From JAKAVK01 sp964419095 (GTDB taxonomy: Archaea > Micrarchaeota > Micrarchaeia > Micrarchaeales > CABMGC01), in contig CAYQOG010000010.1 of the NCBI GenBank assembly GCA_964419095.1, forward strand, positions 1-27,977: a stretch of 27,977 nt of DNA. The letters are read 5' to 3'. The position numbers were made by a program, and so were the translations under genes. The notes beneath the pieces are model-generated. The model was not told where the DNA came from. It worked only from the letters and a program-made list of their open reading frames with translations, and did no database searches. This document shows positions 21,423 through 27,977 of the stretch, in pieces. The number at the start of each line of letters is the position of its first letter. Positions within the stretch are counted from its first letter, which is position 1.

Positions 21423-22412
21423 ATGATAAAGGTAAACGGGCTCAGCAAGGTATTCGGAGAGCTCAAGGCCGTTGACAGGATCTCGTTTCACGTTAACGAA
21501 GGGGAGATCTTCGGACTTCTTGGGCCCAATGGCGCGGGAAAGACGACCACCATAAAGATGCTTACAACGCTGCTTAAACCCACGTCAGGAGATGCAAAGG
21601 TTGCAGGATACGACATAAAGAGCAATCAGAATGAGATAAGGAAGAATATAGGGATAGTATTCCAGGATCCGTCCCTTGATGATGAGCTGACCGGGAGGGA
21701 GAACCTCGAGTTCCACGCGATACTCTACAAGATACGGAAGGAGAAGAGGACCGCGAAGATAGCGGAGGTATTGAAGCTTGTCGAGCTTGAGGACAAGGCT
21801 GATGTGCTTGTCAAATTCTATTCGGGCGGGATGAAGAGAAGGCTCGAGATAGGCAGGGGCCTGATAAACGAGCCTAAGATCCTCTTCCTTGACGAGCCGA
21901 CAATAGGACTTGACCCGCAAACGCGGCGCCACATATGGGAGTACATAAAGAAGCTCAATGAAACGCACAAGACAACGCTAATACTCACAACGCACTACAT
22001 CGAGGAGGCGGACTACCTCTGCAGCAGGGTTGCATTCGTAGATCATGGAACGATAGTCGCGCTGGATACTCCAAAGGCGCTGAAGAACAAGCTTGGCGGC
22101 GATGTCATCTCGCTGCAAATAGGAGAGGAGAGCCAGAATTCGTTTGTCAAGACGCTAAAGGCCTTGAAATGGGTGAAGACAGCTTCTAAGCACGACGATT
22201 TTGTGGACCTGGCGGTTGAGGAAGGAGAAAAGCGGATACCTGACATCGTACTTCTGGCCAGGAAACATAATGTCACAATACTTTCTGTAGGATTGCACAA
22301 GCCAAGCCTCGAGGATGTATTCATACATTACACAGGCAAGACCATACGGGAAGAGGCCGGAAGCGCAATGGATACGATGAGAGCCATGAGGAACAGGTGG
22401 AATAGGCGATAA
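21423..22412 (+). CDS. ABC exporter ATP-binding protein, DrrA/CcmA-like
   Basis: This cytoplasmic ATPase energises the adjacent ABC-2 permease. From ATG 21423 (MIKVNGLSKVFGELKAVD; the TTG at 21387 and ATG at 21417 are alternatives), motifs in order are Walker A GPNGAGKTTT, Q-loop FQDPSLDD, signature YSGGMKRR, Walker B ILFLDEPT, the D-loop GLDP and the H-loop TTH. The C-terminal ~90 residues (GGDVISLQIGEESQ... VLKPSLEDVFIHYTG-like) are the DrrA-type tail of drug exporters. The substrate is unknown. TATA-like CATAAATC lies about 51 nt upstream. The permease gene begins 1 nt after this stop, indicating an operon, and the divergent PadR gene is the probable regulator. Confidence 0.93.
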   Translation: MIKVNGLSKVFGELKAVDRISFHVNEGEIFGLLGPNGAGKTTTIKMLTTLLKPTSGDAKVAGYDIKSNQNEIRKNIGIVFQDPSLDDELTGRENLEFHAILYKIRKEKRTAKIAEVLKLVELEDKADVLVKFYSGGMKRRLEIGRGLINEPKILFLDEPTIGLDPQTRRHIWEYIKKLNETHKTTLILTTHYIEEADYLCSRVAFVDHGTIVALDTPKALKNKLGGDVISLQIGEESQNSFVKTLKALKWVKTASKHDDFVDLAVEEGEKRIPDIVLLARKHNVTILSVGLHKPSLEDVFIHYTGKTIREEAGSAMDTMRAMRNRWNRR

Positions 22413-22413
22413 C

Positions 22414-23169
22414 ATGGATACAAATGCGATATATGTTCTATGGCTTCGCGACATGAAGCGGTTCATAAGGGCCAGGTCGAGAATAATAGGGATGCTCATG
22501 ATGCCGATCATCTTCCTGCTGGGTTTGGGCCTGGGCCTTGGAAGCCTGATACACCTGGCGACTGGTGGCAGCTATTTCAATTTCATAGTTCCGGGGATAA
22601 TAGGCATGGCATTGCTCTTCACGTCAATATTCACCGGCTCTGCTGTCCTGTGGGACAGGCAATTCGGTTTTCTCAAGGAGATACTTGTAACGCCTAATTC
22701 GAGAGCATCTATTGTAATAGGGAGGATTTTTGGAGGCGGAACAACCGCAGTGCTGCAGAGCATACTTGTGGTTGCAATTGCGCTTTTGGTGGGATTCCAG
22801 CCGCACGTGACCGTGTACACGATTCTTGCTCCGGTCTTCATGGCGCTGATAGCAGGCACCTTCATAGGTCTTGGGTTGACTCTGGGATCCATGATAAATG
22901 ACTTCCAGGGCTTTCAGCTGGTGACGAGCTTCTTCACTATGCCGCTTTTCTTCCTCTCCGACAGCATATTCCCTGCATCTGCACTTCCAACAGCTGTGCA
23001 ATACGTAATATACGTCAATCCTTTGACATACGGGGTCGATGGACTGAGGAATGCACTGCTTGGCGCAGGCACATTCTCTATATGGATAGACCTGCTCGCC
23101 ATGATAGTCTCGATGATAATCATGGTCTCGCTTGCAGTATATGCATTCAATAGGACCAATGTGGGCTGA
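22414..23169 (+). CDS. ABC-2-type permease of the DrrA-like exporter
   Basis: In this 251-aa membrane protein an N-terminal amphipathic stretch (WLRDMKRFIRARSRIIG) precedes about six TM segments (25-45, 55-80, 105-130, 135-160, 168-190 and 225-247). It has the ABC-2 mid-motif LKEILVTPNSRASIVIGRI, the coupling helix that contacts the ATPase, and NPLTYGVDGLRNAL near the end, as in DrrB/NodJ proteins. The start is 1 nt after the ATPase stop, so the two are translationally coupled. It exports an unknown lipid, drug or polymer. Its end is 1 nt from the convergent gene's stop. Confidence 0.93.
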   Translation: MDTNAIYVLWLRDMKRFIRARSRIIGMLMMPIIFLLGLGLGLGSLIHLATGGSYFNFIVPGIIGMALLFTSIFTGSAVLWDRQFGFLKEILVTPNSRASIVIGRIFGGGTTAVLQSILVVAIALLVGFQPHVTVYTILAPVFMALIAGTFIGLGLTLGSMINDFQGFQLVTSFFTMPLFFLSDSIFPASALPTAVQYVIYVNPLTYGVDGLRNALLGAGTFSIWIDLLAMIVSMIIMVSLAVYAFNRTNVG

Positions 23170-23170
23170 C

Positions 23171-23731
23171 CTAGGACTTAGAGTCTGCGACTCCCCTGTA
23201 CTTCTTGTTGAAGCCCCTGTAGAGCACAATTGCCTCTCCAAGTAGAAGCCCGGCGCTGAAGGCAAGCAGGAGGTCCGCGCCGAATACCCAGGGGCTGCTC
23301 TCAAATGCGCTTGAAGCCACTAAGATCGAAGTTATCGAGAAATTGGCAGTGCTGTTGAATGCGGTAGGGCTGTTCAGCGCCGGATTGAGGAAGAAATCTA
23401 TGCTTATCCTTATGACGAAGGCGACTAGCCAGAGGATAGTGACCTCGTTTGACCTCTTGTAGAGCACCTTGCCGTCCTTCTCGAATATGTTGGCCCTCTT
23501 TCCAAGCTCCAGGCCTATGAGGACTCCGGCTGCGGCCACTACTGCAAGCAGTGCGTCTTGCCATATGAGCAGGCCTATGATCAGGAATGCCGTGAGGACC
23601 AGATAGATTATCGGGCGCATGAAGAGACTTGTTACCGAATACCTTGTGCCCTTGATGCCCCTCCACGCCATCCTGGCTATGAAGAAGACGATTATCGCTA
23701 TGACTATCAGTATGCTTTCCGAAATTGCCAT
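23171..23731 (-). CDS. Polytopic membrane protein, possibly CcdC/DUF1453-like
   Basis: This 186-aa protein has about five TM segments (6-24, 41-60, 62-80, 100-120 and 150-175). The pairing of an N-terminal anchor, a basic R/K-rich loop (RMAWRGIKGTRYS) and LYKRSNEVTILWLVAFVIR resembles DUF1453/CcdC proteins, but I am not sure of the family. No catalytic residues are apparent. Three NxS/T sequons (NSTANFS region) lie in one outside loop. TATA GATATAAATC (reverse strand, 23751-23760) is centred about 25 nt before the ATG. It converges with the ABC permease. Confidence 0.7.
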   Translation of the reverse strand: MAISESILIVIAIIVFFIARMAWRGIKGTRYSVTSLFMRPIIYLVLTAFLIIGLLIWQDALLAVVAAAGVLIGLELGKRANIFEKDGKVLYKRSNEVTILWLVAFVIRISIDFFLNPALNSPTAFNSTANFSITSILVASSAFESSPWVFGADLLLAFSAGLLLGEAIVLYRGFNKKYRGVADSKS

Positions 23732-23778
23732 GCATAGATTCTCTTTTCCTGATTTATATCGCTTTTCCTATGGACTTG

Positions 23779-24306
23779 TTATTTGAGTCCGAATTCATTC
23801 TTCACTTTGTCGACTTTGGGCCTTACCACGAATGCGCAGTAACTCGCGTATGGGTTCTTCTCGAAATACCGCTGGTGGTATTCCTCGGCAGGATAGAACT
23901 TGTCGAGCTTCTTGACCTCCGTTACTATTGACTTCGTGTATTTCTTCTGGGCCTCCTTGATGAATGCGATTATGGCTTTCTTTTGCCCGTCTGTTGTGTG
24001 GTATATCGCAGAGCGGTATTGCGTGCCAAAGTCTGCGCCTTGGCTGTTCAGCGAAGTCGGATCGTGCATTGTGAAGAAAACATCAAGGATCTTTTCGAGC
24101 GGCATTATCTTTGGATCGTATTCCAGCTGCATTACCTCCGCGTGCCCGGTCATTCCGCTGCATACCTGCTCGTAATTTGGATTTGAAGTCGTGCCGCCTG
24201 CATATCCGACTGTAGTCTTTACTACGCCCTTGAAGACCGCGAACGCTGCCTCTGTGCACCAGAAGCATCCGCCTCCCAGGACTATTGTCTCAGTATCACT
24301 TTTCAT
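23779..24306 (-). CDS. msrA: Peptide methionine-S-sulfoxide reductase MsrA
   Basis: MsrA repairs Met-S-sulfoxide in proteins. The active site GGGCFWCTEAAF is near the N-terminus, with catalytic Cys C14 and adjacent C17 (from ATG 24306). VGYAGG, TGHAEVMQLEYDP, LLDVFF-like KILDVFFTMHDPTS, and GTQYRSAIYH are all family marks, as is YPAEEYHQRYFEKNP at the end. A start at 24315 (MRRMKSD) is possible, but the GATGAGAAG just before 24306 looks like its ribosome-binding site. The gene overlaps the end of msrB by 11 nt, so the pair is translationally coupled. The resolving Cys seems to be C17 or the distal C162-region Cys (SYCAF). Confidence 0.95.
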   Translation of the reverse strand: MKSDTETIVLGGGCFWCTEAAFAVFKGVVKTTVGYAGGTTSNPNYEQVCSGMTGHAEVMQLEYDPKIMPLEKILDVFFTMHDPTSLNSQGADFGTQYRSAIYHTTDGQKKAIIAFIKEAQKKYTKSIVTEVKKLDKFYPAEEYHQRYFEKNPYASYCAFVVRPKVDKVKNEFGLK

Positions 24307-24685
24307 TCTTCTCATCCTTGTCAGGTATGAATTTAATCGAGATTGAATTTACGCAGTGCCTTGTGTTCTTCTGCGTCAGTCTCTCGCCTTCGAAGACGTG
24401 GCCGAGATGAGCGCCGCATCTTGCGCATTCTATCTCTATTCTCATTCCATCAGGATCGGAAAGCCTCTTGACGGCTCCCTTTATCTCCTGATCGAATGCA
24501 GGCCAGCCGCAGTGCGCGTCAAACTTGTCCTTGGACCTGTATAATGGGGCTTCGCATCTCCTGCAGATGTATGTTCCGGGCTTGTAGAAGTTGTCGTATT
24601 CACCAGTGAAGGGCATCTCAGTTCCCTTGTTCACTATGACACGCTCCTCTTCCCTTGTAAGCTTGTTGAGCTTCATGGTCATCAT
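24296..24685 (-). CDS. msrB: Peptide methionine-R-sulfoxide reductase MsrB
   Basis: This 129-aa enzyme reduces Met-R-sulfoxide. The zinc site is CxxC twice (C41/C44 in YICRRCEAPL; C87/C90 in CARCGAHLGH). The catalytic Cys is C111 in RHCVNSISIKF, and C59 in AHCGWPAFD is the probable resolving Cys. These are the standard MsrB residues. It is the first gene of the msrB-msrA operon, so both sulfoxide epimers are handled together, consistent with oxidative or acid stress. TATA GAATATAAAC (24706-24715, reverse) is 26 nt before the ATG, giving a leaderless message. Confidence 0.95.
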   Translation of the reverse strand: MMTMKLNKLTREEERVIVNKGTEMPFTGEYDNFYKPGTYICRRCEAPLYRSKDKFDAHCGWPAFDQEIKGAVKRLSDPDGMRIEIECARCGAHLGHVFEGERLTQKNTRHCVNSISIKFIPDKDEKNEK

Positions 24686-24765
24686 TCACTATATTCTCCT
24701 TTCCCGTTTATATTCTCTATTCGCAAAGTCTTTGCCTTTTATTCCTTTTGAAAGATACTCTATTG

Positions 24766-25710
24766 ATGGTGGCAGCGAGGAAGGCAGGAGGAGGAAGTGT
24801 GGAGCTCCAGTCGACACTGGAATATCTGATGACCTATGGATGGGCGATCCTCGCAAGCGCCATAATAGTGGCCGTGCTATATTACCTTGGCATATTCGGC
24901 AGTGCCAATTTAGCTCCCAAGGCTCCTCCCGGTTCCTGTCAGGTGTATAGGGCAGGCGGAATCGGCTCCGATTCGTATCTGAATACGGAAGGCATATGCA
25001 ACAACCTTCTTCCCGAATACGTGCTACAGGCAAGAGGCGTTGGAGGATATGTATCTGTGAATGGCTCTAATACGATTGCAAGCAGACTGAACCTGCGGGG
25101 AAACAATATCACGATTGCAGGGTGGGTGCTTGTGAAAGGGTCGCCATATCATGACGTGATAGATAAGGAGAACCAGTACGGCATGAAGATAGACTATAAC
25201 AACTACCCGCATGCATGCACGCCGAGCAACAGCCCCGGCTTCTGCCTTGAGTGGGATACTACTGGCAATTGGATAGGTCAAAGCTTTCCCATACCTGGCG
25301 CTGCTTTCGGCAAGTGGATGTTCCTTGCTGTGAGCATGCAGGGCAATGAGAAATACTGGTATGCGAACGGCGCCGAGATCGGCAGTTCAGTTGTTACGGG
25401 CAACATAGCCTTTTCCAATGCAAATTTCACGATAGGCGCGATATCGGAAGGTTACAACGGCTATGGAGAGGCGGAATGGTTCAATGGCTCTCTATCGAAC
25501 ATGCAGCTCTACAATGCCTCATTGTCCCCTGTCGAGATAACAGGTTTGTATGATGAGGGTGTAGGGGGAGTTCCGATAGACCTGCAGTATCTGGTAGGCT
25601 GGTGGCCGCTCAATGGCAACGGCGATGATTACAGCGGCAACGCGGATGATGGGAGGATAGTGAACCAGACCCAGATTGACACGTGGAGCAACCAGTACAA
25701 TCCTCCTTGA
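24766..25710 (+). CDS. LamG-like surface protein with class III signal peptide, copy 2
   Basis: This 314-aa protein starts at ATG 24766 (MVAARKAGGG). The TTG at 24748 would add six residues but lies next to the TATA (24736-24743). It has the same architecture as the copy at 19693-20583: basic N-terminus, LQSTLEYLMTYGWAIL signal/TM, stalk LAPKAPPGSCQVYR, then a LamG-like sandwich (ITIAGWVLVKG, KWMFLAVSMQGN, YWYANGAEIGSS, GSLSNMQLYNASLSPVEITGLYDEGVGG) and the closing LVGWWPLNGN-DDYSGN. It has five NxS/T sequons and two extra Cys pairs (CTPSN...C). The two copies share about the same end motif and stalk, suggesting the same assembly route to the surface. Confidence 0.85.
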   Translation: MVAARKAGGGSVELQSTLEYLMTYGWAILASAIIVAVLYYLGIFGSANLAPKAPPGSCQVYRAGGIGSDSYLNTEGICNNLLPEYVLQARGVGGYVSVNGSNTIASRLNLRGNNITIAGWVLVKGSPYHDVIDKENQYGMKIDYNNYPHACTPSNSPGFCLEWDTTGNWIGQSFPIPGAAFGKWMFLAVSMQGNEKYWYANGAEIGSSVVTGNIAFSNANFTIGAISEGYNGYGEAEWFNGSLSNMQLYNASLSPVEITGLYDEGVGGVPIDLQYLVGWWPLNGNGDDYSGNADDGRIVNQTQIDTWSNQYNPP

Positions 25711-25711
25711 C

Positions 25712-26428
25712 CTATTCGCGGCCCTGGAGCCTACCCTGCAGATCGTAGGTCTTCGCTTTTGCAGCATCGAAGACCCTGTTCCTGAGAAGGGGCATGGACC
25801 ATTCCGATTCCGCCTTTACCCTGACTCCTGTTATTAGGGGACTGAATGCGGGCATAACCAGGAGTTTTACCCTTTTGTTGTAGCCTTTGTATTGCTTTGA
25901 CGCCCCTTTGCCTATGTTTGAGATGAGCCATCCTTTCTCTGCCTTACCATTGACATCTATGGCTATGTGCGAGTGCCCTGCGATTATCAGGTCCTTTTTC
26001 ATCGCCGCAGGCGTTGGCATGGCATTCCCGTGTATCAGTGCTATTCTGTCGAGGAGAATCTCATTCACTGGAAAGATGCTGATTCCTATGCGCTTCAGTA
26101 GCTCGGCTATGTGCGCATCGTGGTTTCCCTTGACTATGCGCATCTCTACGTTCCTGAAATAATGGAAAAACGATGCGAGCGCATCGAATTCGTCCCTTGG
26201 GGGATAGCCTATGCTTTCTTTGAGATCGCCAAGGAAGATTATGCCCCTGACTTTGTGCTTTTTGTAGAGTTCCAGTATCCCAAGGGCCATCCTCTTCGTT
26301 GCCTCGGGAAAATATATGCCGGACCTGGCGAGCTTGAATTCGTTGCCTATGTGGAGGTCGCTCACGACAAGGAGCTTTTCCTTGTTTATCATCAGCGCGG
26401 GATTTCCCTTGATGAAGGAAGTCAGCAT
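25712..26428 (-). CDS. Metallophosphoesterase (calcineurin-like)
   Basis: This enzyme has a binuclear metal site: SDLHIG (D24, H26 from ATG 26428), GDLKESIG (D68), GNHD (N102, H103), HGN (H133) and GHSHIAID (H152, H154). The layout, with the GHSHIAI ending and a C-terminal 'G...S...YNKRVKLLVMP' segment, is that of archaeal YfcE/SbcD-like phosphoesterases of about 230 aa; the natural substrate is not known. The ATG at 26488 is rejected because it lies upstream of the TATA box. ATG 26428 (MLTSFIKGNP) is exactly 26 nt from its centre. It diverges from the M50 protease gene across the shared palindromic TATA. It converges tail to tail with LamG copy 2, 1 nt apart. Confidence 0.88.
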   Translation of the reverse strand: MLTSFIKGNPALMINKEKLLVVSDLHIGNEFKLARSGIYFPEATKRMALGILELYKKHKVRGIIFLGDLKESIGYPPRDEFDALASFFHYFRNVEMRIVKGNHDAHIAELLKRIGISIFPVNEILLDRIALIHGNAMPTPAAMKKDLIIAGHSHIAIDVNGKAEKGWLISNIGKGASKQYKGYNKRVKLLVMPAFSPLITGVRVKAESEWSMPLLRNRVFDAAKAKTYDLQGRLQGRE

Positions 26429-26450
26429 AATATGAAGATTAGTGTGCAGA

Positions 26451-26458
26451 CTTATAAG
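26451..26458. promoter_or_regulatory. Shared palindromic TATA box, bidirectional promoter
   Basis: CTTATAAG is self-complementary. Its centre is 26 nt from ATG 26428 on the reverse strand and 32 nt from ATG 26487 on the forward strand. I see no other TATA for the forward gene at the right distance. Confidence 0.6.
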
Positions 26459-26486
26459 CCTCGCTGCGGCATAATTAACAGGTATC

Positions 26487-27557
26487 ATGGCTTCTCAGGG
26501 TTCCATAGGCATAGGCAGCATTCTGGGCATACCGATAGAGCTTAATTGGATCTTCGTATTCATGGTAGTTGCGTTCCTCTTCCTTGACACCGCATTCGGC
26601 TTATTGCTCATACTGCTCTTCATATGCGTGCTCGTGCATGAGCTTGCGCACTCGATTACTGCGCGAAGGAACGGCGTCAAGGTGAGCAGGATCGTGCTTC
26701 TGCCTTTTGGAGGAGCATCGGTGATAGACAGCACGAGGATAGACCCCGGGATAGAATTCAACATATCGGTCGTTGGGCCTCTCATGAGCCTGTTCCTCGG
26801 AGGGGTATTCGGAGTCTTCGCCGTAATCTCTCCCGCAGGGGCGGTGCATCAGCTCTTGAATCTGCTCTTCCTGCTCAACGTCTTCCTCGGAGTGCTCAAC
26901 ATAATACCTGCATTTCCCATGGATGGGGGAAGACTTTTCAGGAGCTACATGCAGAGAAACCATAACTTTTTCGACGCAACTATGATAACGGCAAAGGTGA
27001 CGAAGGTACTTCTTGTGCTCATCGTAGTCGTTACCGTTGTATGGCTTCTTTTCTATACAGCATATCCATTGAGTGAGCAGCTCGGGGACCTTGCACTTAC
27101 CGCGATAACCGTGGTGTTCCTGTATGGAGGCATGAAGGCGGAGGAGAACAGCGTGATAGTGAGGAGGAATACCGTGGGCGTGAAGGTTTCGGATGCGATG
27201 AGCAGGCACTTCGCTTACATGGACCCTGGCGCCTCGGTGCAGCAGCTCTATAAGAGGATGAGGAGCAGCGGAGAGCATACGATAATCACGAGGCTGCAGA
27301 AGGGCTACGGTGTGGTTGACGTAGGCAGGAAGGCGAAGACAGGCTCCGTGGAAAGAATAAGCGAGATTGCCATACCTGTGATAGCGCTTGATGCCAATTC
27401 CTCGCTGTCCGACGGAATGGGCAAGCTCGCAACGGCAGATATAGCGCTGGCGGTTGTGAAGAAGAGCGGAAGGCCGGTAGGAGTGCTCTCATACCCGCAG
27501 CTGCAGTCCTTCATAGCACTGCACATGATGGAGAAGAAGCGCGCAGATGCCGAGTGA
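26487..27557 (+). CDS. Site-2-type intramembrane metalloprotease (M50) with C-terminal CBS-like domain
   Basis: This 356-aa polytopic protease cleaves substrates within the membrane. The zinc site is HELAH (H51, E52, H55) and the third ligand is D146 in NIIPAFPMDGGRLFRS. About six TM segments occur before residue 215. The remainder (VKVSDAMSRHFAYMDPGASVQQLYKRM... VPVIALDANSSLSDGMGKLATADIALAVVKKSGRPVGVLS-like segments) matches a pair of CBS motifs, which in SpoIVFB-type proteases sense nucleotides. This is the usual layout of the archaeal M50B group. Natural substrates are unknown; membrane-anchored regulators are typical. It is transcribed from the shared palindromic TATA. Confidence 0.92.
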   Translation: MASQGSIGIGSILGIPIELNWIFVFMVVAFLFLDTAFGLLLILLFICVLVHELAHSITARRNGVKVSRIVLLPFGGASVIDSTRIDPGIEFNISVVGPLMSLFLGGVFGVFAVISPAGAVHQLLNLLFLLNVFLGVLNIIPAFPMDGGRLFRSYMQRNHNFFDATMITAKVTKVLLVLIVVVTVVWLLFYTAYPLSEQLGDLALTAITVVFLYGGMKAEENSVIVRRNTVGVKVSDAMSRHFAYMDPGASVQQLYKRMRSSGEHTIITRLQKGYGVVDVGRKAKTGSVERISEIAIPVIALDANSSLSDGMGKLATADIALAVVKKSGRPVGVLSYPQLQSFIALHMMEKKRADAE

Positions 27558-27593
27558 AGTTTAATATAAAGAAGCAGATGGTCAAGGCGGCGC

Positions 27594-27926
27594 TTAGAAT
27601 ATCTCGCCAACGATGGCAGTGACTCCTCCTTTAAGGCTGTACGAGTCTATTCCGAACCTTGATTTCAGGGACTTGGCGACCACAGCAGAGGTATTGCCGT
27701 GGTAGCAGACGAATATTGATCCTTTTAGACTCTCTATCCCCTCGCTGTTGCCCTCTATGAGGCTCCTCGGTGGTATCATCACAGCCTTGCTGGTGTCAAG
27801 CTCCAGCAGCTTCGCTATGTATTCTAGCGGCTCCCTTCCCAGCCAGACGAACTTGGCATTGCCGCCATTCATCATCCCCAATGCCTCATCGAAGCTTACT
27901 TCCTTGACGCCATTCCTTTCCTGCAT
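27594..27926 (-). CDS. Rhodanese-like domain protein
   Basis: This 110-aa protein is a single rhodanese fold: EVSFDEALGMMNGGNAKFVWLG at the N-terminus (strand/helix), AVMIPPRSLIEG, and the active loop FVCYHGNTSAVVAKSL with Cys C74 as the persulfide carrier (pattern CxxGxxS). Such proteins move sulfane sulfur or, when Cys is lost, act as binding modules; here the Cys is kept. The 'D/E-V-R' wall typical of CDC25-like members is replaced. TATA GGTATAAAAG (27948-27957) is centred 26 nt before the ATG at 27926, so the message is leaderless. The neighbour on the other side converges and is unrelated. Confidence 0.85.
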   Translation of the reverse strand: MQERNGVKEVSFDEALGMMNGGNAKFVWLGREPLEYIAKLLELDTSKAVMIPPRSLIEGNSEGIESLKGSIFVCYHGNTSAVVAKSLKSRFGIDSYSLKGGVTAIVGEIF

Positions 27927-27947
27927 GAAGATAGATAGGCAGTTGAG

Positions 27948-27957
27948 GTATAAAAGC
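27948..27957 (-). promoter_or_regulatory. TATA box of the rhodanese-like gene
   Basis: CTTTTATACC on the reverse strand is centred 26 nt before the start codon. Confidence 0.55.
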
Positions 27958-27977
27958 GTTTCCCGAGGCTGCGGATA

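Noticed and set aside
22624..23304. Reverse ORF opposite the ABC permease
   Set aside because: The product is rich in Arg/His/Cys/Tyr with no domain, and the forward permease motifs are clear.
26601..27278. Reverse ORF opposite the M50 protease
   Set aside because: It is antisense to HELAH- and DGG-containing coding sequence and its His/Tyr/Glu-rich product looks like a mirror-frame artefact.
1..27977. CRISPR array, tRNA, rRNA or insertion sequence
   Set aside because: Intergenic gaps are all below ~170 nt. I saw no regularly spaced repeats, cloverleaf sequence, transposase or terminal inverted repeats.

Overview
This window looks like a chromosomal segment of a small-genome archaeon, most like a Micrarchaeota-type DPANN lineage. 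The archaeal evidence seen directly is an RNA polymerase subunit K gene (rpoK, 10871-11038), a geranylgeranyl-reductase-family gene for archaeal lipids, PIN/RelE/MazF toxin loci of archaeal type, two secreted LamG-like proteins with class III (pilin-like) signal peptides, and TATA boxes about 24-28 nt upstream of many start codons, which implies many leaderless mRNAs. The taxon is inferred from remembered family resemblance, not from a search.

Region 1 (1-~3660) is visibly AT-rich and accessory in content. It holds the 3' part of a DNA methylase/nuclease-like gene, a small ABM-like protein, a three-gene reverse-strand operon (winged helix, Panacea/SocA-like DUF4065, MazF/PemK) that looks like a toxin-antitoxin unit, a 51-aa glycine-zipper peptide gene, and a membrane-anchored secreted protein. 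Region 2 (3684-5130) has two lone nuclease-like genes (HNH; PD-(D/E)XK-like).

Region 3 (5142-9360) begins with an ammonium transporter whose two halves differ in codon usage. It continues with VapBC, a lone VapB-like antitoxin, a Cys-rich small protein, two unknowns, and a winged-helix/RelE pair behind a perfect 19-nt palindromic promoter element.

Region 4 (9409-17759) is mostly housekeeping. The rpoK-geranylgeranyl reductase operon includes a reductase that apparently starts at CTG. Then come a polytopic membrane protein, a sulfatase/alkaline-phosphatase-superfamily enzyme with Thr at the nucleophile position, IMP dehydrogenase without CBS domains, a 496-aa unknown with a RelE/ParE-like C-terminus, and two tandem family 2 glycosyltransferases.

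Region 5 (17842-27926) is transport, envelope and stress functions: an APC permease with a DUF192 protein, LamG protein 1 divergent from a winged-helix regulator, a PadR regulator divergent from an ABC-2 exporter, a membrane protein, msrB-msrA, LamG protein 2, a metallophosphoesterase and an M50 site-2 protease that diverge from one palindromic TATA box, and a rhodanese-like protein.

No rRNA, tRNA, CRISPR array or insertion sequence was recognised. No gene-free stretch exceeds about 170 nt. Coordinates use the start I judge most likely; alternatives are given per entry.
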